Source: Gemmatimonadaceae bacterium (GTDB lineage: Bacteria > Gemmatimonadota > Gemmatimonadetes > Gemmatimonadales > Gemmatimonadaceae). From it: 12,557 bases of DNA. Numbering within the stretch: position 1 is the stretch's first letter; every line of letters starts with the position of its first letter. The DNA lies in the NCBI GenBank assembly GCA_019689955.1, contig JADGGM010000027.1, positions 1 through 12,557 on the forward strand, written 5' to 3'. A program made the position numbers and the translations under genes. Shown piece after piece: positions 1-8,922 of this stretch. The notes beneath the pieces were generated by a model that was not told where the DNA came from, did no database searches, and worked only from the letters and a program-made list of their open reading frames with translations.

Positions 1-77
1 GGCATATTCCTTGGTTCCGGCGCCGAGTTCCGGGCGCCGCCCCAACTCACACTCTCCACGTTACCACGTCGAGGACC

Positions 78-1829
78 ATGCGATCCCAGCTCACGTGCGT
101 CGCCCTTGCACTCGTTCTGCCGACGCTGGCCGCGGCGCAGCAGGCCGCCGGCCCAGCGCCGCAATCGGAGAGCGCCGTGGCGCCGCTCCCGGAGACGACG
201 CTCCCGCGCACGCACGCGCCGCGTCCGACCACCGCCGCGATCACCGCGGCCGACCTCATGACCCGGCTGTACATCTTCGCCGATGACTCCATGCAGGGGC
301 GCGAGGCCGGCACGATCGGCAACGTCAAGGGCACGGACTACATCGCCGGCCAGATCAAGCAGCTCGGCCTCATCCCGGCCGGCGACAGCGGGACGTACTT
401 CCAGACCATCCCGCTCAAAACCCGCACGCTGGCCGAGAACCCCACGCTCTCGGTCAACGGCACCGCGCTCACCCCGTTCACCGACTTCCTCCCGATCGGC
501 TTCGCGCCTCTCCAGAGCGATTCGCTCCAGGTGGTCTACGGCGGGGAGCTGGGCGACAGCGCGCACACGGTGACGCCCGAGCAGGCGGCCGGGAAGCTCG
601 TCGTCTTCAGCGCGTCGCAAGGGCTCCGGAGCCTGCGCATGGTGCGCCGGAACCCCGCCGAGAACCTGCACGCCGCGGGGATCGCCATCGTCGTCCTCGA
701 CAGCCTCCCCCCGGTGTACCTCGCGTACTTCCGGGGTCCGCAGACCTTCCTCGACAACCAGCCCCCCGGCGCCCCCGCGCGCCCCGCGGCGCTCGCGATC
801 AGCAGCGCGGCCGCGGCGAAGCTGTTCAACACCCCGCTCGCGCAGCTCACCCCCGGCGCCGCCGGCAACACCATCGCCGCGCACATCACCTTCGACGTGA
901 AGCCGATCGAGTTCCCCGCGCGCAACGTGGTCGGGATCATCCCCGGGAGCGACCCCAAGCTCAAGGGGGAGTACGTCGCCATCGGCGCGCACAACGATCA
1001 CGTCGGGTTCGCGAGCCACCCCGTCGACCACGACTCGATTCGCATCTGGAACCACATCGTCCGCCCCGAGGGGGCTGACGACGGGATGAAGCAGGCGACC
1101 CCCGAGCAGCAGGCGCAGGTGAACGCCGAGCTCGCCGCCTTCCGCGCCAAGCACCCCGGCACCGCGCGGCTCGACTCGATCTCCAACGGCGCGGACGACG
1201 ACGGCTCGGGGAGCGTCTCGGTGCTCGAGATCGCCCAGAAGATCGCCGCCATGAAGGTGAAGCCGAAGCGTTCGATCCTCTTCGTCTGGCACGTTGGCGA
1301 GGAGAAAGGGCTGCTCGGCTCCATGTACTACACCGACCACCCCACCGTGCCGCGCGACTCGATCGTGGCGCAGCTCAACATGGACATGGTCGGTCGCGGC
1401 GACAGCTACGATGAGACCGGGCGCACCAAGGACGGCACCCCGATCCACGGGAGCGCCGGCTACCTCCAGCTCGTCGGCTCGCGGCGCCTCTCCACCGAGC
1501 TCGGCGACCTCATCGAGCGCGTAAACAAGGAGGGGAAGCACAACCTCACGCTCGACTACTCGATCGACGCCAACGGCCACCCGGCCAACATCTACTGCCG
1601 CAGCGACCACTACGAGTACGCGCGCTACGGCATCCCGATCACCTTCTTCACGACCGGGCTCCACTCGGACTACCACCAGGTGACCGACGAGCCGCAGTAC
1701 ATCGACTACGATCACATGGCGCGCGTCGCCAACTTCGTGGCCGACATCGCGGTCCACGTCGCCAACCTCGACCACCGCGTCGTGGTGGACCACGAGAAGC
1801 CCGACCCGCACGGCGCCTGCCAGCAGTAA
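78..1829 (+). CDS. Secreted M28-family zinc aminopeptidase with PA-like domain
   Basis: This is a 583-residue exported metallopeptidase that probably removes N-terminal residues from peptides in the periplasm or outside the cell. The N-terminus (MRSQLTCVALALVLPTLAAA, then QQ) is a signal peptide with an Ala-X-Ala type cleavage site near residue 20. Residues about 138-285 look like a protease-associated (PA) domain inserted before the catalytic core. The M28 zinc ligands are all visible: H305 in GAHNDH (D307 supports it), bridging D374 in NGADDDGSG, the E408-E409 pair in WHVGEEKG (E408 is the expected general base), D436 in LNMDMVGRGD, and H533 in LHSDYHQVTDE. The spacing between H305 and D374 is long (about 69 residues) because of an acidic/Gln-rich insertion at 311-369. 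The ATG at 78 follows GAGGA four bases upstream. The gene is monocistronic, with a hairpin directly after it. The substrate is unknown; carboxypeptidase or glutaminyl-cyclase-like activity is possible within M28. Confidence 0.93.
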   Translation: MRSQLTCVALALVLPTLAAAQQAAGPAPQSESAVAPLPETTLPRTHAPRPTTAAITAADLMTRLYIFADDSMQGREAGTIGNVKGTDYIAGQIKQLGLIPAGDSGTYFQTIPLKTRTLAENPTLSVNGTALTPFTDFLPIGFAPLQSDSLQVVYGGELGDSAHTVTPEQAAGKLVVFSASQGLRSLRMVRRNPAENLHAAGIAIVVLDSLPPVYLAYFRGPQTFLDNQPPGAPARPAALAISSAAAAKLFNTPLAQLTPGAAGNTIAAHITFDVKPIEFPARNVVGIIPGSDPKLKGEYVAIGAHNDHVGFASHPVDHDSIRIWNHIVRPEGADDGMKQATPEQQAQVNAELAAFRAKHPGTARLDSISNGADDDGSGSVSVLEIAQKIAAMKVKPKRSILFVWHVGEEKGLLGSMYYTDHPTVPRDSIVAQLNMDMVGRGDSYDETGRTKDGTPIHGSAGYLQLVGSRRLSTELGDLIERVNKEGKHNLTLDYSIDANGHPANIYCRSDHYEYARYGIPITFFTTGLHSDYHQVTDEPQYIDYDHMARVANFVADIAVHVANLDHRVVVDHEKPDPHGACQQ

Positions 1830-4013
<2,184 letters not shown>

Positions 4014-4049
4014 TCGACGGACGCCTCCACGAACGCACGACGGCTTCCC

Positions 4050-4094
4050 AGCACGACGAAGGGCTCAGGGACTCCCTGAGCCCTTTGTCGTGCT
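4050..4094. terminator. Long near-perfect hairpin between convergent gyrB and flavoprotein genes
   Basis: Two 21-base arms (4050-4070 and 4074-4094) with a three-base ACT loop pair at 20 of 21 positions. The remaining pair (G4058 with T4086) is a wobble in the plus-strand RNA. The core is GGGCTCAGGG / CCCTGAGCCC. It lies 37 bases past the gyrB stop and about 70 bases before the minus-strand stop at 4165, so it can serve both directions. Neither side has a T-tract. The rest of 4014-4164 holds nothing else that I can support. Confidence 0.75.
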
Positions 4095-4164
4095 GCCCCG
4101 CACCCGCCATCGACGCGAGCGATCTCGCCCGAGCCGCCAGCCGACTCGTCGATGAGGCGCGGCG

Positions 4165-5058
4165 CTAAAACACGAGGGAACGGTGCGCCGCGAGACCCGC
4201 CGTGACCCCGTCGGCGCTCGCCCACGCCACGGTGTGTGTGGCACGGACGATGTCGCCCGCCGCGAAGACGCCGGGGACGGTGGTCATCCGGACGTCATCC
4301 GTTCGGACGATGGTGCCCAGGGGCGCCTCGTCCGTTGCACAGCCGAGCTGCTGCGCGATGTCGCTGTTCAGCCGATTACGAGGGCTGAGATAGATCGCAT
4401 CCGCGTCCACGGTTCGCCCGTCGGACAGCTCGACCGCGGAGAGCTGGGCGCCGGTGCCGAGGAGGGCTCGCACCGGCGCCGGCTCGATCGCCACGCGACG
4501 GCGGTGTAGCTGGGCACGCGTCGCCGCATCGGGTTCCGGTGCGCCGTTCAGAAAGAGCGTCGCCGGCCCCCACTCCGAGATCAGCATCGCCTGGTGCATC
4601 GACGTGGGCGACGTGTTCAGGACGCCGAGCCGCCGCCCGCTGAGCTCGTAGCCGTGGCAGTACGGGCAGTGGAGCACGGACGTGCCCCACCGCTCCGCCA
4701 GACCCGGGATCGCGGGAAGCTCGTCCGAGATGCCGAAGGCGAGGATGAGCCTGGCGCCGTGATGCACCTCACCCGTCGCCAGCCGGACGGAGAACCCGTC
4801 GCCGTCCCGCGCCGCGCGCACCGCCTCGCCCTCGACAAACGTCGTCGTGGGATACGCCGCGACCTGCGCTCGCGCGGTGGCGAGCATCGTGGCGGGCTCG
4901 CTTCCGTCGTGCGCGAAGAAGCCGTGCGAGTGGGCCGCGAAGCGGTTCCGCGGCGCACCGGCATCGACGATGCAGACCGACCGTCTCCCCCGCGCGAGAT
5001 ACATCGCGGCGGACAATCCGGCGAAGCTCCCGCCGATGATGATGGCGTCACAATGCAT
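4165..5058 (-). CDS. Thioredoxin-reductase-like FAD disulfide oxidoreductase (CPYC centre)
   Basis: A 297-residue cytoplasmic flavoprotein of the thioredoxin-reductase fold, probably exchanging electrons between FAD and a thiol/disulfide substrate. The N-terminal FAD motif is [19 protein letters not shown] (GGSFAG at 9-14). The redox pair is C131-C134 in HCPYCHGYE, which resembles the CxxCH centre of gliotoxin-type dithiol oxidases and related bacterial proteins more than the CATC of classical TrxB. The C-terminal FAD motif is [23 protein letters not shown] (GD at 268-269). The expected NADPH-binding GGGxSA is replaced by [13 protein letters not shown] (145-157), so NADPH use is doubtful. The ATG at 5058 has GGAGG seven bases upstream and overlaps the end of the rrf2 gene by 11 bases, implying translational coupling and control by that regulator. 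The partner protein is unknown; a thioredoxin is not encoded nearby. Confidence 0.88.
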   Translation of the reverse strand: MHCDAIIIGGSFAGLSAAMYLARGRRSVCIVDAGAPRNRFAAHSHGFFAHDGSEPATMLATARAQVAAYPTTTFVEGEAVRAARDGDGFSVRLATGEVHHGARLILAFGISDELPAIPGLAERWGTSVLHCPYCHGYELSGRRLGVLNTSPTSMHQAMLISEWGPATLFLNGAPEPDAATRAQLHRRRVAIEPAPVRALLGTGAQLSAVELSDGRTVDADAIYLSPRNRLNSDIAQQLGCATDEAPLGTIVRTDDVRMTTVPGVFAAGDIVRATHTVAWASADGVTAGLAAHRSLVF

Positions 5059-5512
5059 GCGTGTGCCTCCGCTGGTGGCGCCGGCTCCGAACGACGAGCC
5101 GGCCGTGCACGTCCGCGTGCAGCCTGGCCAGCGTCACTTCCCCGAAGCGCGCGAGGAGGAGCGCCTCCGCCTCGTCGAACGCCTGCCCGAGGGCGGCGTT
5201 CACGGCTTGCTCGACGACGCAGCCGGGGGTCTCGGTCCGGTTTCCGATGGCGAGCAGCGGGGGGCAGCCGAGCGCCGTGTACACGTCGCGCAAGGTCACC
5301 TCCGACAACCGGCAGGCGAGCGTCCACCCGCCGCCGTGCCCCTTCTCCGACCGGACGTACCCGGCGTCGCGGAGCCCCGCGAGGATCCGCCGGATGACGA
5401 CCGGGTTGGTGTCCATCACGTTCGCGAGCACCTCGGACGTCACGGGGCCGTCGCGCTCCGCCATGTGGAGCAGCACGTGGAGGACCCCGGAGAGCCGGCT
5501 GTTGCGTTTCAT
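5048..5512 (-). CDS. Rrf2-family transcriptional regulator
   Basis: A 154-residue winged-helix repressor. [19 protein letters not shown] begins like many Rrf2 proteins. The helix-turn-helix spans about 25-52 ([30 protein letters not shown]), followed by the wing [12 protein letters not shown], where the GGW replaces the usual GGY/GGF. Cysteines are C67, C83 and C98. They do not show the closely spaced three-Cys pattern of IscR or NsrR, so an Fe-S cluster is unlikely; a thiol switch between C83 and C98 is possible but is inference. The ATG at 5512 is preferred over the in-frame TTG at 5548 because the Rrf2 domain starts at MKRNSRL and the extra residues lie across a likely promoter. No Shine-Dalgarno precedes this ATG. 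Its 3' end overlaps the flavoprotein gene by 11 bases, so the two form an operon, and the palindrome on its start codon suggests autoregulation. Confidence 0.88.
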   Translation of the reverse strand: MKRNSRLSGVLHVLLHMAERDGPVTSEVLANVMDTNPVVIRRILAGLRDAGYVRSEKGHGGGWTLACRLSEVTLRDVYTALGCPPLLAIGNRTETPGCVVEQAVNAALGQAFDEAEALLLARFGEVTLARLHADVHGRLVVRSRRHQRRHTHAL

Positions 5513-5530
5513 GCAACATATGATGTTACA
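5512..5530 (-). promoter_or_regulatory. Palindromic candidate Rrf2 operator at the rrf2 start
   Basis: On the plus strand, TGCAACAT (5512-5519), spacer ATG, then ATGTTACA (5523-5530): 8-bp arms pairing at 7 of 8 positions. On the minus strand it reads TGTAACAT-CAT-ATGTTGCA and abuts the rrf2 ATG. The TAACAT within it resembles a -10 box, which would put transcription start within a few bases of the ATG. Binding by the Rrf2 protein is inferred from position and from the known autoregulation of this family. Confidence 0.5.
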
Positions 5531-5579
5531 TGACAGCGCAGATGGCAAGGGCCGCGGACCGGTTCAGCCTCCGTCATCG

Positions 5580-6143
5580 TCAGCGCCCCTCCCCCGCCGT
5601 TCGCGCGCCCTCGGGGAGCGCGAGGTCGCCCAGGAAGAACGCCGCCAGCTCGGCTCGCCCGCCGAGCCCCGATTTCTGGTAGATCGCGACCGCGTGCTGG
5701 CGCACCGTCCGCTCGCTCCGCCCCGTGGTGTAGGCGATCTCCTTGTGGCTCCGCCCCTTGAGCAGGAGGAGCGCGATCTCGCGCTCGGTCGGGGTGAGCG
5801 CCCACCTCCGGAACTGCTCGTCGATCACCTGACCCAACCCCTCGAGCGCGAGCTGCGCGCTCGCGCGCCAGGCATCGCGCTCGGCGCGGTGCGACTCGAG
5901 CGCGCGGCGCGTCTCGGCGAGCGAGCGCTCGGTCCGCCACCAGCCGTGCCAGAGGAGCACCGCCCCCACCAGGGCGCCGGCGATCATCGCCAGCTCGTAG
6001 AGCGCGTGCCCCGACCACAGAGTGGCGGGCGCGTCGAGCACGAAGTCCACCGTGCCCCCGACGACGATGGCGAGGAGGAGCACGGCCAGGAGCCAGCGAA
6101 GCGTGCGCTCGCTGCCACCGTTCAGGATGTCGTCATCCGTCAT
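5580..6143 (-). CDS. Membrane-anchored LuxR-type HTH transcriptional regulator
   Basis: A 187-residue one-component regulator. After a short N-terminal tail come two predicted transmembrane helices (about 16-36, [16 protein letters not shown], and 46-68, [23 protein letters not shown]). An Arg/Glu-rich helix at 69-98 may form a coiled coil. The C-terminal LuxR/GerE domain (about 114-172) contains [45 protein letters not shown] in two adjoining halves, with [10 protein letters not shown] as recognition helix, and ends in [12 protein letters not shown]. There is no receiver or ligand-binding domain, so any signal must be sensed through the membrane segments. The ATG at 6143 lacks a strong Shine-Dalgarno. 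The gene is 67 bases upstream of rrf2 on the same strand and diverges from the DUF2231 gene across 125 bases; control of that neighbour is plausible but unproven. Confidence 0.85.
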   Translation of the reverse strand: MTDDDILNGGSERTLRWLLAVLLLAIVVGGTVDFVLDAPATLWSGHALYELAMIAGALVGAVLLWHGWWRTERSLAETRRALESHRAERDAWRASAQLALEGLGQVIDEQFRRWALTPTEREIALLLLKGRSHKEIAYTTGRSERTVRQHAVAIYQKSGLGGRAELAAFFLGDLALPEGARTAGEGR

Positions 6144-6268
6144 TTGCCGGAGTCATCGGAAAGAGGGCAGTGTCGTCGAAAGCCGCGCACCGAATCAGGC
6201 AAACGTCGGATACACCGGGGGCGCGGGGGGGCACAGTATACGGGCACATCTCGCAGCGAGCGCATCTC
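6144..6268. promoter_or_regulatory. Divergent intergenic region between the LuxR-type and DUF2231 genes
   Basis: These 125 bases must hold both promoters. The only -10-like element I see is around the palindrome GTATAC at 6236-6241: TATACG reading plus, TATACT reading minus. No matching -35 at 16-18 bases is visible in either direction, so I do not assign a promoter. A G-run (GGGGGGG at 6224-6231) sits beside it. Confidence 0.25.
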
Positions 6269-6826
6269 ATGTTACCGAATCCATTGCATCCAGCCATCGT
6301 ACACTTCCCGCTGGTGCTCGTCTTCCTGCTGCCGCTGTTCGCCGGAGGCGCGCTCTGGGCGATCAAGCGGGGGGCGCGCGCGCGCCGGGCCTGGGCGATC
6401 CCGGTTGCCCTGTCGGCGGCGCTCGCACTGAGCGCGTGGGTCGCCGTGCAGACCGGGGAGGCGGAGGAGGAACGGGTCGAGCCCGTCGTCGCCCACCAGC
6501 CGTTCGAGACGCATGAGGAGGGCGCCGAGCTCTTCCTCGTCCTCTCGGGAGGGCTCCTGGCGATCACCGCCGCCGGGCTCGCCGGGGGAGTCGTCGGCCG
6601 CGTCGCGCGCGTGGCGGCAACGGCCGGAACGGCCGTGCTCATCGTGATGGCGGTCCGCGTCGGGCACAGCGGCGGCCAGCTCGTCTACCGCTACGGCGCG
6701 GCGAGCGCGTACACGCAGGGGCAGGTCACGGGCAGCGCGCCGGGCGACAGAGGCGACGACGGGGCGGTGGTGACGCAGCGCAAAGCCGGCGAGCGCGCGC
6801 ATCGATCGGGGGACGACGAGAACTGA
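6269..6826 (+). CDS. DUF2231-type four-helix membrane protein
   Basis: A 185-residue inner-membrane protein of unknown function. [21 protein letters not shown] is the usual DUF2231 opening, with H7 and H12 in HPAIVHFP. Predicted transmembrane helices are at about 13-31, 42-61, 88-110 and 115-131. A conserved-looking loop holds H76 and H82 ([13 protein letters not shown]), and the family tail [12 protein letters not shown] follows the last helix (H133). Clustered histidines near the membrane could bind haem or metal, which is inference. The last 35 residues are polar and charged with no domain. The ATG at 6269 is chosen because HPAIVHFP normally lies at the very N-terminus; the frame stays open upstream to about 6170 with unlikely sequence. 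No clear Shine-Dalgarno is seen. It diverges from the membrane LuxR-type gene and converges on the M56 gene. Confidence 0.82.
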   Translation: MLPNPLHPAIVHFPLVLVFLLPLFAGGALWAIKRGARARRAWAIPVALSAALALSAWVAVQTGEAEEERVEPVVAHQPFETHEEGAELFLVLSGGLLAITAAGLAGGVVGRVARVAATAGTAVLIVMAVRVGHSGGQLVYRYGAASAYTQGQVTGSAPGDRGDDGAVVTQRKAGERAHRSGDDEN

Positions 6827-6837
6827 GCGATCGCGGT

Positions 6838-6863
6838 GGCGCGTGGTGCTGACCCCACACGCC
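6838..6863. terminator. Hairpin between convergent DUF2231 and M56 genes
   Basis: GGCGCGTGG (6838-6846) pairs with CCACACGCC (6855-6863) at 8 of 9 positions around an 8-base loop. It fills most of the 44-base gap between the stop at 6826 and the minus-strand stop at 6871. No T-tract on either side. Probably a bidirectional terminator, by position. Confidence 0.45.
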
Positions 6864-6870
6864 GCGGTGG

Positions 6871-8433
6871 TCACTGGACCGACGCGGGCGCGCCCTTGTC
6901 GCGGCCGGCCGGGGGAGCGCCATCGGGGAGCGTGCCGCGCGCGGCGAGCACGGCGAGGAGCCGCGAGCGGCCGGTCTCGGAGGCGATGGCGTCGATCTGC
7001 TCGACGAGGCGCTGCTGCGTGCTGCGCGGCAGCGGGGCTCGCGCGGCAACGGCGGCGAGCACACGCTGACGGTTGCGGTCGTTGTGCAGCGTGGCCGCGG
7101 CATGGAGCACTTCGTCGAACACGGCCGGGTCGAGCGGTGCGCGCGCGGCGAGCGCGACGAGCAGCGTCGCGCGATCGGTCTCCGAGCGCACGGCCGCCGC
7201 GGTGCGCGCGACGGCGATCATCGTGGCCGCGGCGTTCGGGGGGGCGAAGCGCGGGAGCGCGGGGGGGTGCGCCGCGGCCAGGGCGGCGTCTCCGACGCGC
7301 GGGCCCGCGTGCAGCGCGGGCTCCACCCGCGAGCCGGACGCGGGCCCCGACGACGGCTTGGGGACGACCTGGACCGTCGCCAGCGGGAGGACCAGCCCGG
7401 CCGCGACGGTGGCCATCGCAGCGCCGGTGTGCGGACGAACGCCGGTGCGGCGCTGGTGCTCGTCGAGGATCGCGAGCATCCGCCCCTCGAGCTCCGTGCG
7501 GCAGGCGAGCGCGAGGGCGGCGATGATCCGCGGGTGCGCGGCCATCCCGGCCCGCGCGATCTCGAGGAGATCGCGGGCGTAGCTCGAGGCGAGCGTGCCG
7601 TGTGCGAGCACGCGGTCGTCGCACGCGCGCTCGCGCTCCACGCGCATCCGATGGGCCGCGAGCCACACGAGCGGGTTGAACCAGCACAGCACCTGGCACA
7701 TCTGCGCGAGCGCCTGCGTGAGCGCGTCGAGGCGGCGGACGTGCGCCATCTCGTGGAGGAGCACCATCCGCATCCGCTCGGCGGGCCACAGGTGCGCGGC
7801 CGTGGGGAGGAGCACGGTCGGGCGGAAGACGCCCCAGGTGACGGGGACGCCGACCCGATCGCTCACGCGCAGGCGCACGGTGCGGCGGATACCGAGCTCC
7901 GCGGCGACTTGCGCGGCGAGCTCGCTCCAGCCCGGTTCCGCCGGCGGCACGGCGCGGCACGCCAGGATGCGCACGGTGACGCGCCCGACGGCGAGCCACG
8001 CGAGCAAGGCCAGCACGCCGATGAGCCAGAGGGCGACGAGAAGGTCGTCGCCGACGATGCGGCTCGCGGCCGAGCGGCGCAGGGCCGGGCGCGTCTCGCT
8101 CGGCAGCACCTCCTCCGCCTCGCGGCGCACGACGCCGCGCGCGATGGCCGGCGCGTGGATGGTCGACACCGCCGCCTCGACGGCGGCCGGCGGGACGCGT
8201 ACGGGGACGCGCCACCGCGGGAGCGCGAGCCAGAGCGCGGGGAGCACGAGCACGCCGCCCACGGCGAGGGTCCAGATGAGGTGCCGGAACGCGGCCGACG
8301 CGCGCCGGAGCGCCACCGTCAGCCCGGCGGCCGCCAGCAAGAGGAGGGAGCCGCGGACGGTGGTCTCGAGGAGCGCATCGAGCACCGTGCGGCCCAGGTC
8401 GAGCGACGGCAGGAGCGTCGCGGCGGCAATCAC
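6871..8433 (-). CDS. BlaR1-like M56 membrane metalloprotease with C-terminal 34-residue repeats
   Basis: A 520-residue integral-membrane zinc protease of the BlaR1/MecR1 (M56) family, expected to trigger loss of BlaI repression. Hydrophobic helices lie at about 24-42, 51-71, 130-150 and 338-356, with a shorter one near 247-260. The zinc motif is HEMAH (H227, E228, H231), followed by HRMRVERERACDDRVL, where a Glu (E266 or E268) is the likely third ligand. There is no penicillin-binding domain. Instead, after a Pro/Ala-rich linker, the C-terminus has repeats with a strict 34-residue period: SETDRATLLVALAARAPL (417), NDRNRQRVLAAVAARAPL (451) and SETGRSRLLAVLAARGTL (485), each followed by a second helix. 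This suggests an extracytoplasmic helical sensor. Translation starts at GTG 8433, one base after the BlaI stop, so the genes are coupled. The ligand is unknown. Confidence 0.88.
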   Translation of the reverse strand: MIAAATLLPSLDLGRTVLDALLETTVRGSLLLLAAAGLTVALRRASAAFRHLIWTLAVGGVLVLPALWLALPRWRVPVRVPPAAVEAAVSTIHAPAIARGVVRREAEEVLPSETRPALRRSAASRIVGDDLLVALWLIGVLALLAWLAVGRVTVRILACRAVPPAEPGWSELAAQVAAELGIRRTVRLRVSDRVGVPVTWGVFRPTVLLPTAAHLWPAERMRMVLLHEMAHVRRLDALTQALAQMCQVLCWFNPLVWLAAHRMRVERERACDDRVLAHGTLASSYARDLLEIARAGMAAHPRIIAALALACRTELEGRMLAILDEHQRRTGVRPHTGAAMATVAAGLVLPLATVQVVPKPSSGPASGSRVEPALHAGPRVGDAALAAAHPPALPRFAPPNAAATMIAVARTAAAVRSETDRATLLVALAARAPLDPAVFDEVLHAAATLHNDRNRQRVLAAVAARAPLPRSTQQRLVEQIDAIASETGRSRLLAVLAARGTLPDGAPPAGRDKGAPASVQ

Positions 8434-8434
8434 C

Positions 8435-8821
8435 TCACCGCCCCGCCTGCTTGGCTTGTTCGATGAGCTGCGCGAGCCGGTCGAGCTCTTCTTCGCTCAG
8501 CCGCTCCCCCGATCGGAGGAGCGCGGCCACGGCGTGCTCGGTGGACCCATCGAAGAACGTCTTCACGAGATGCTGCAACGCGGAGCGGCGGGCCTTCTCC
8601 CGCGCCACGATGGGGGTGTACACCGTGCGGCCGCCGTCATCGGTCTGCCGGATGTACCCCTTCTCCTCGAGGATGCGGAGCATGGCGCGTACGGCGGAGG
8701 GACTCGGTGGGCTGGGGAGCCGCTCGAGGACCTCGGCCTCGGTCGCGCGGCCGAGGCGGTAGATCGCGTCCATGATCTGCCGCTCGCGGCGGCTCAGGTG
8801 CAACTGTGTGGGATCGCCCAT
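8435..8821 (-). CDS. BlaI/MecI/CopY-family transcriptional repressor
   Basis: A 128-residue dimeric winged-helix repressor. LSRRERQIMDAIYRLGRATEAEVLERL is the N-terminal part of the DNA-binding domain. SPSAVRAMLRILEEKGYI is the recognition helix region, and TDDGGRTVYTPIV is the wing. The C-terminal half (about 74-128, SALQHLVKTFFDGSTEHAVAALL...) is the helical dimerisation and cleavage region typical of BlaI, including the FFDGS segment. The ATG at 8821 is preceded by AAGGAG eight bases upstream. The downstream M56 gene starts one base after its stop, giving the standard blaI-blaR1 order. No beta-lactamase gene is nearby, so the regulon may be elsewhere or the signal may not be a beta-lactam. 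Confidence 0.92.
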   Translation of the reverse strand: MGDPTQLHLSRRERQIMDAIYRLGRATEAEVLERLPSPPSPSAVRAMLRILEEKGYIRQTDDGGRTVYTPIVAREKARRSALQHLVKTFFDGSTEHAVAALLRSGERLSEEELDRLAQLIEQAKQAGR

Positions 8822-8860
8822 CGTTCACTCCTTCTTCGGCTCGCGTCGCAAGACATTTCC

Positions 8861-8889
8861 ATCGTACTGCACGTGCACCGCACACACAA
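8861..8889 (-). promoter_or_regulatory. Candidate blaI promoter with a palindromic operator in the spacer
   Basis: Reading the minus strand, TTGTGT (8889-8884) and TACGAT (8866-8861) are 17 bases apart. The perfect palindrome TGCACGTGCA (8868-8877) lies wholly inside the spacer. It matches the BlaI/CopY core TACAnnTGTA at six of eight defined bases, so a repressor bound there would block RNA polymerase. Promoter matches are modest; operator identity is inferred. Confidence 0.5.
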
Positions 8890-8890
8890 T

Positions 8891-8915
8891 GCCGGGCGCC
8901 CTTCGCGCATCCGGC
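8891..8915 (-). terminator. Possible hairpin terminator after the phosphorylase gene
   Basis: On the minus strand GCCGG-AT-GCGC, loop GAAGG, then GCGC-CCGGC: nine pairs with a two-base bulge. It starts seven bases after the phosphorylase stop (8923) and ends just before the putative blaI -35. No T-tract. Confidence 0.35.
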
Positions 8916-8922
8916 GCGCGGG

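Noticed and set aside
1..77. A promoter for the M28 gene
   Set aside because: Only TATTCC near base 5 looks like a -10, with no room to see a -35; the repeated GGCGCC in this stretch is expected by chance in such GC-rich DNA.
6272..8215. A 647-codon minus-strand frame overlapping the M56 gene
   Set aside because: It is a shifted frame of the M56 gene, almost entirely Arg/Pro/Ala, with no recognisable motif; the M56 frame has the HEMAH motif and transmembrane helices.
6871..8821. A beta-lactam resistance locus
   Set aside because: The blaI/M56 pair lacks a beta-lactamase or a penicillin-binding sensor nearby, so resistance cannot be inferred.
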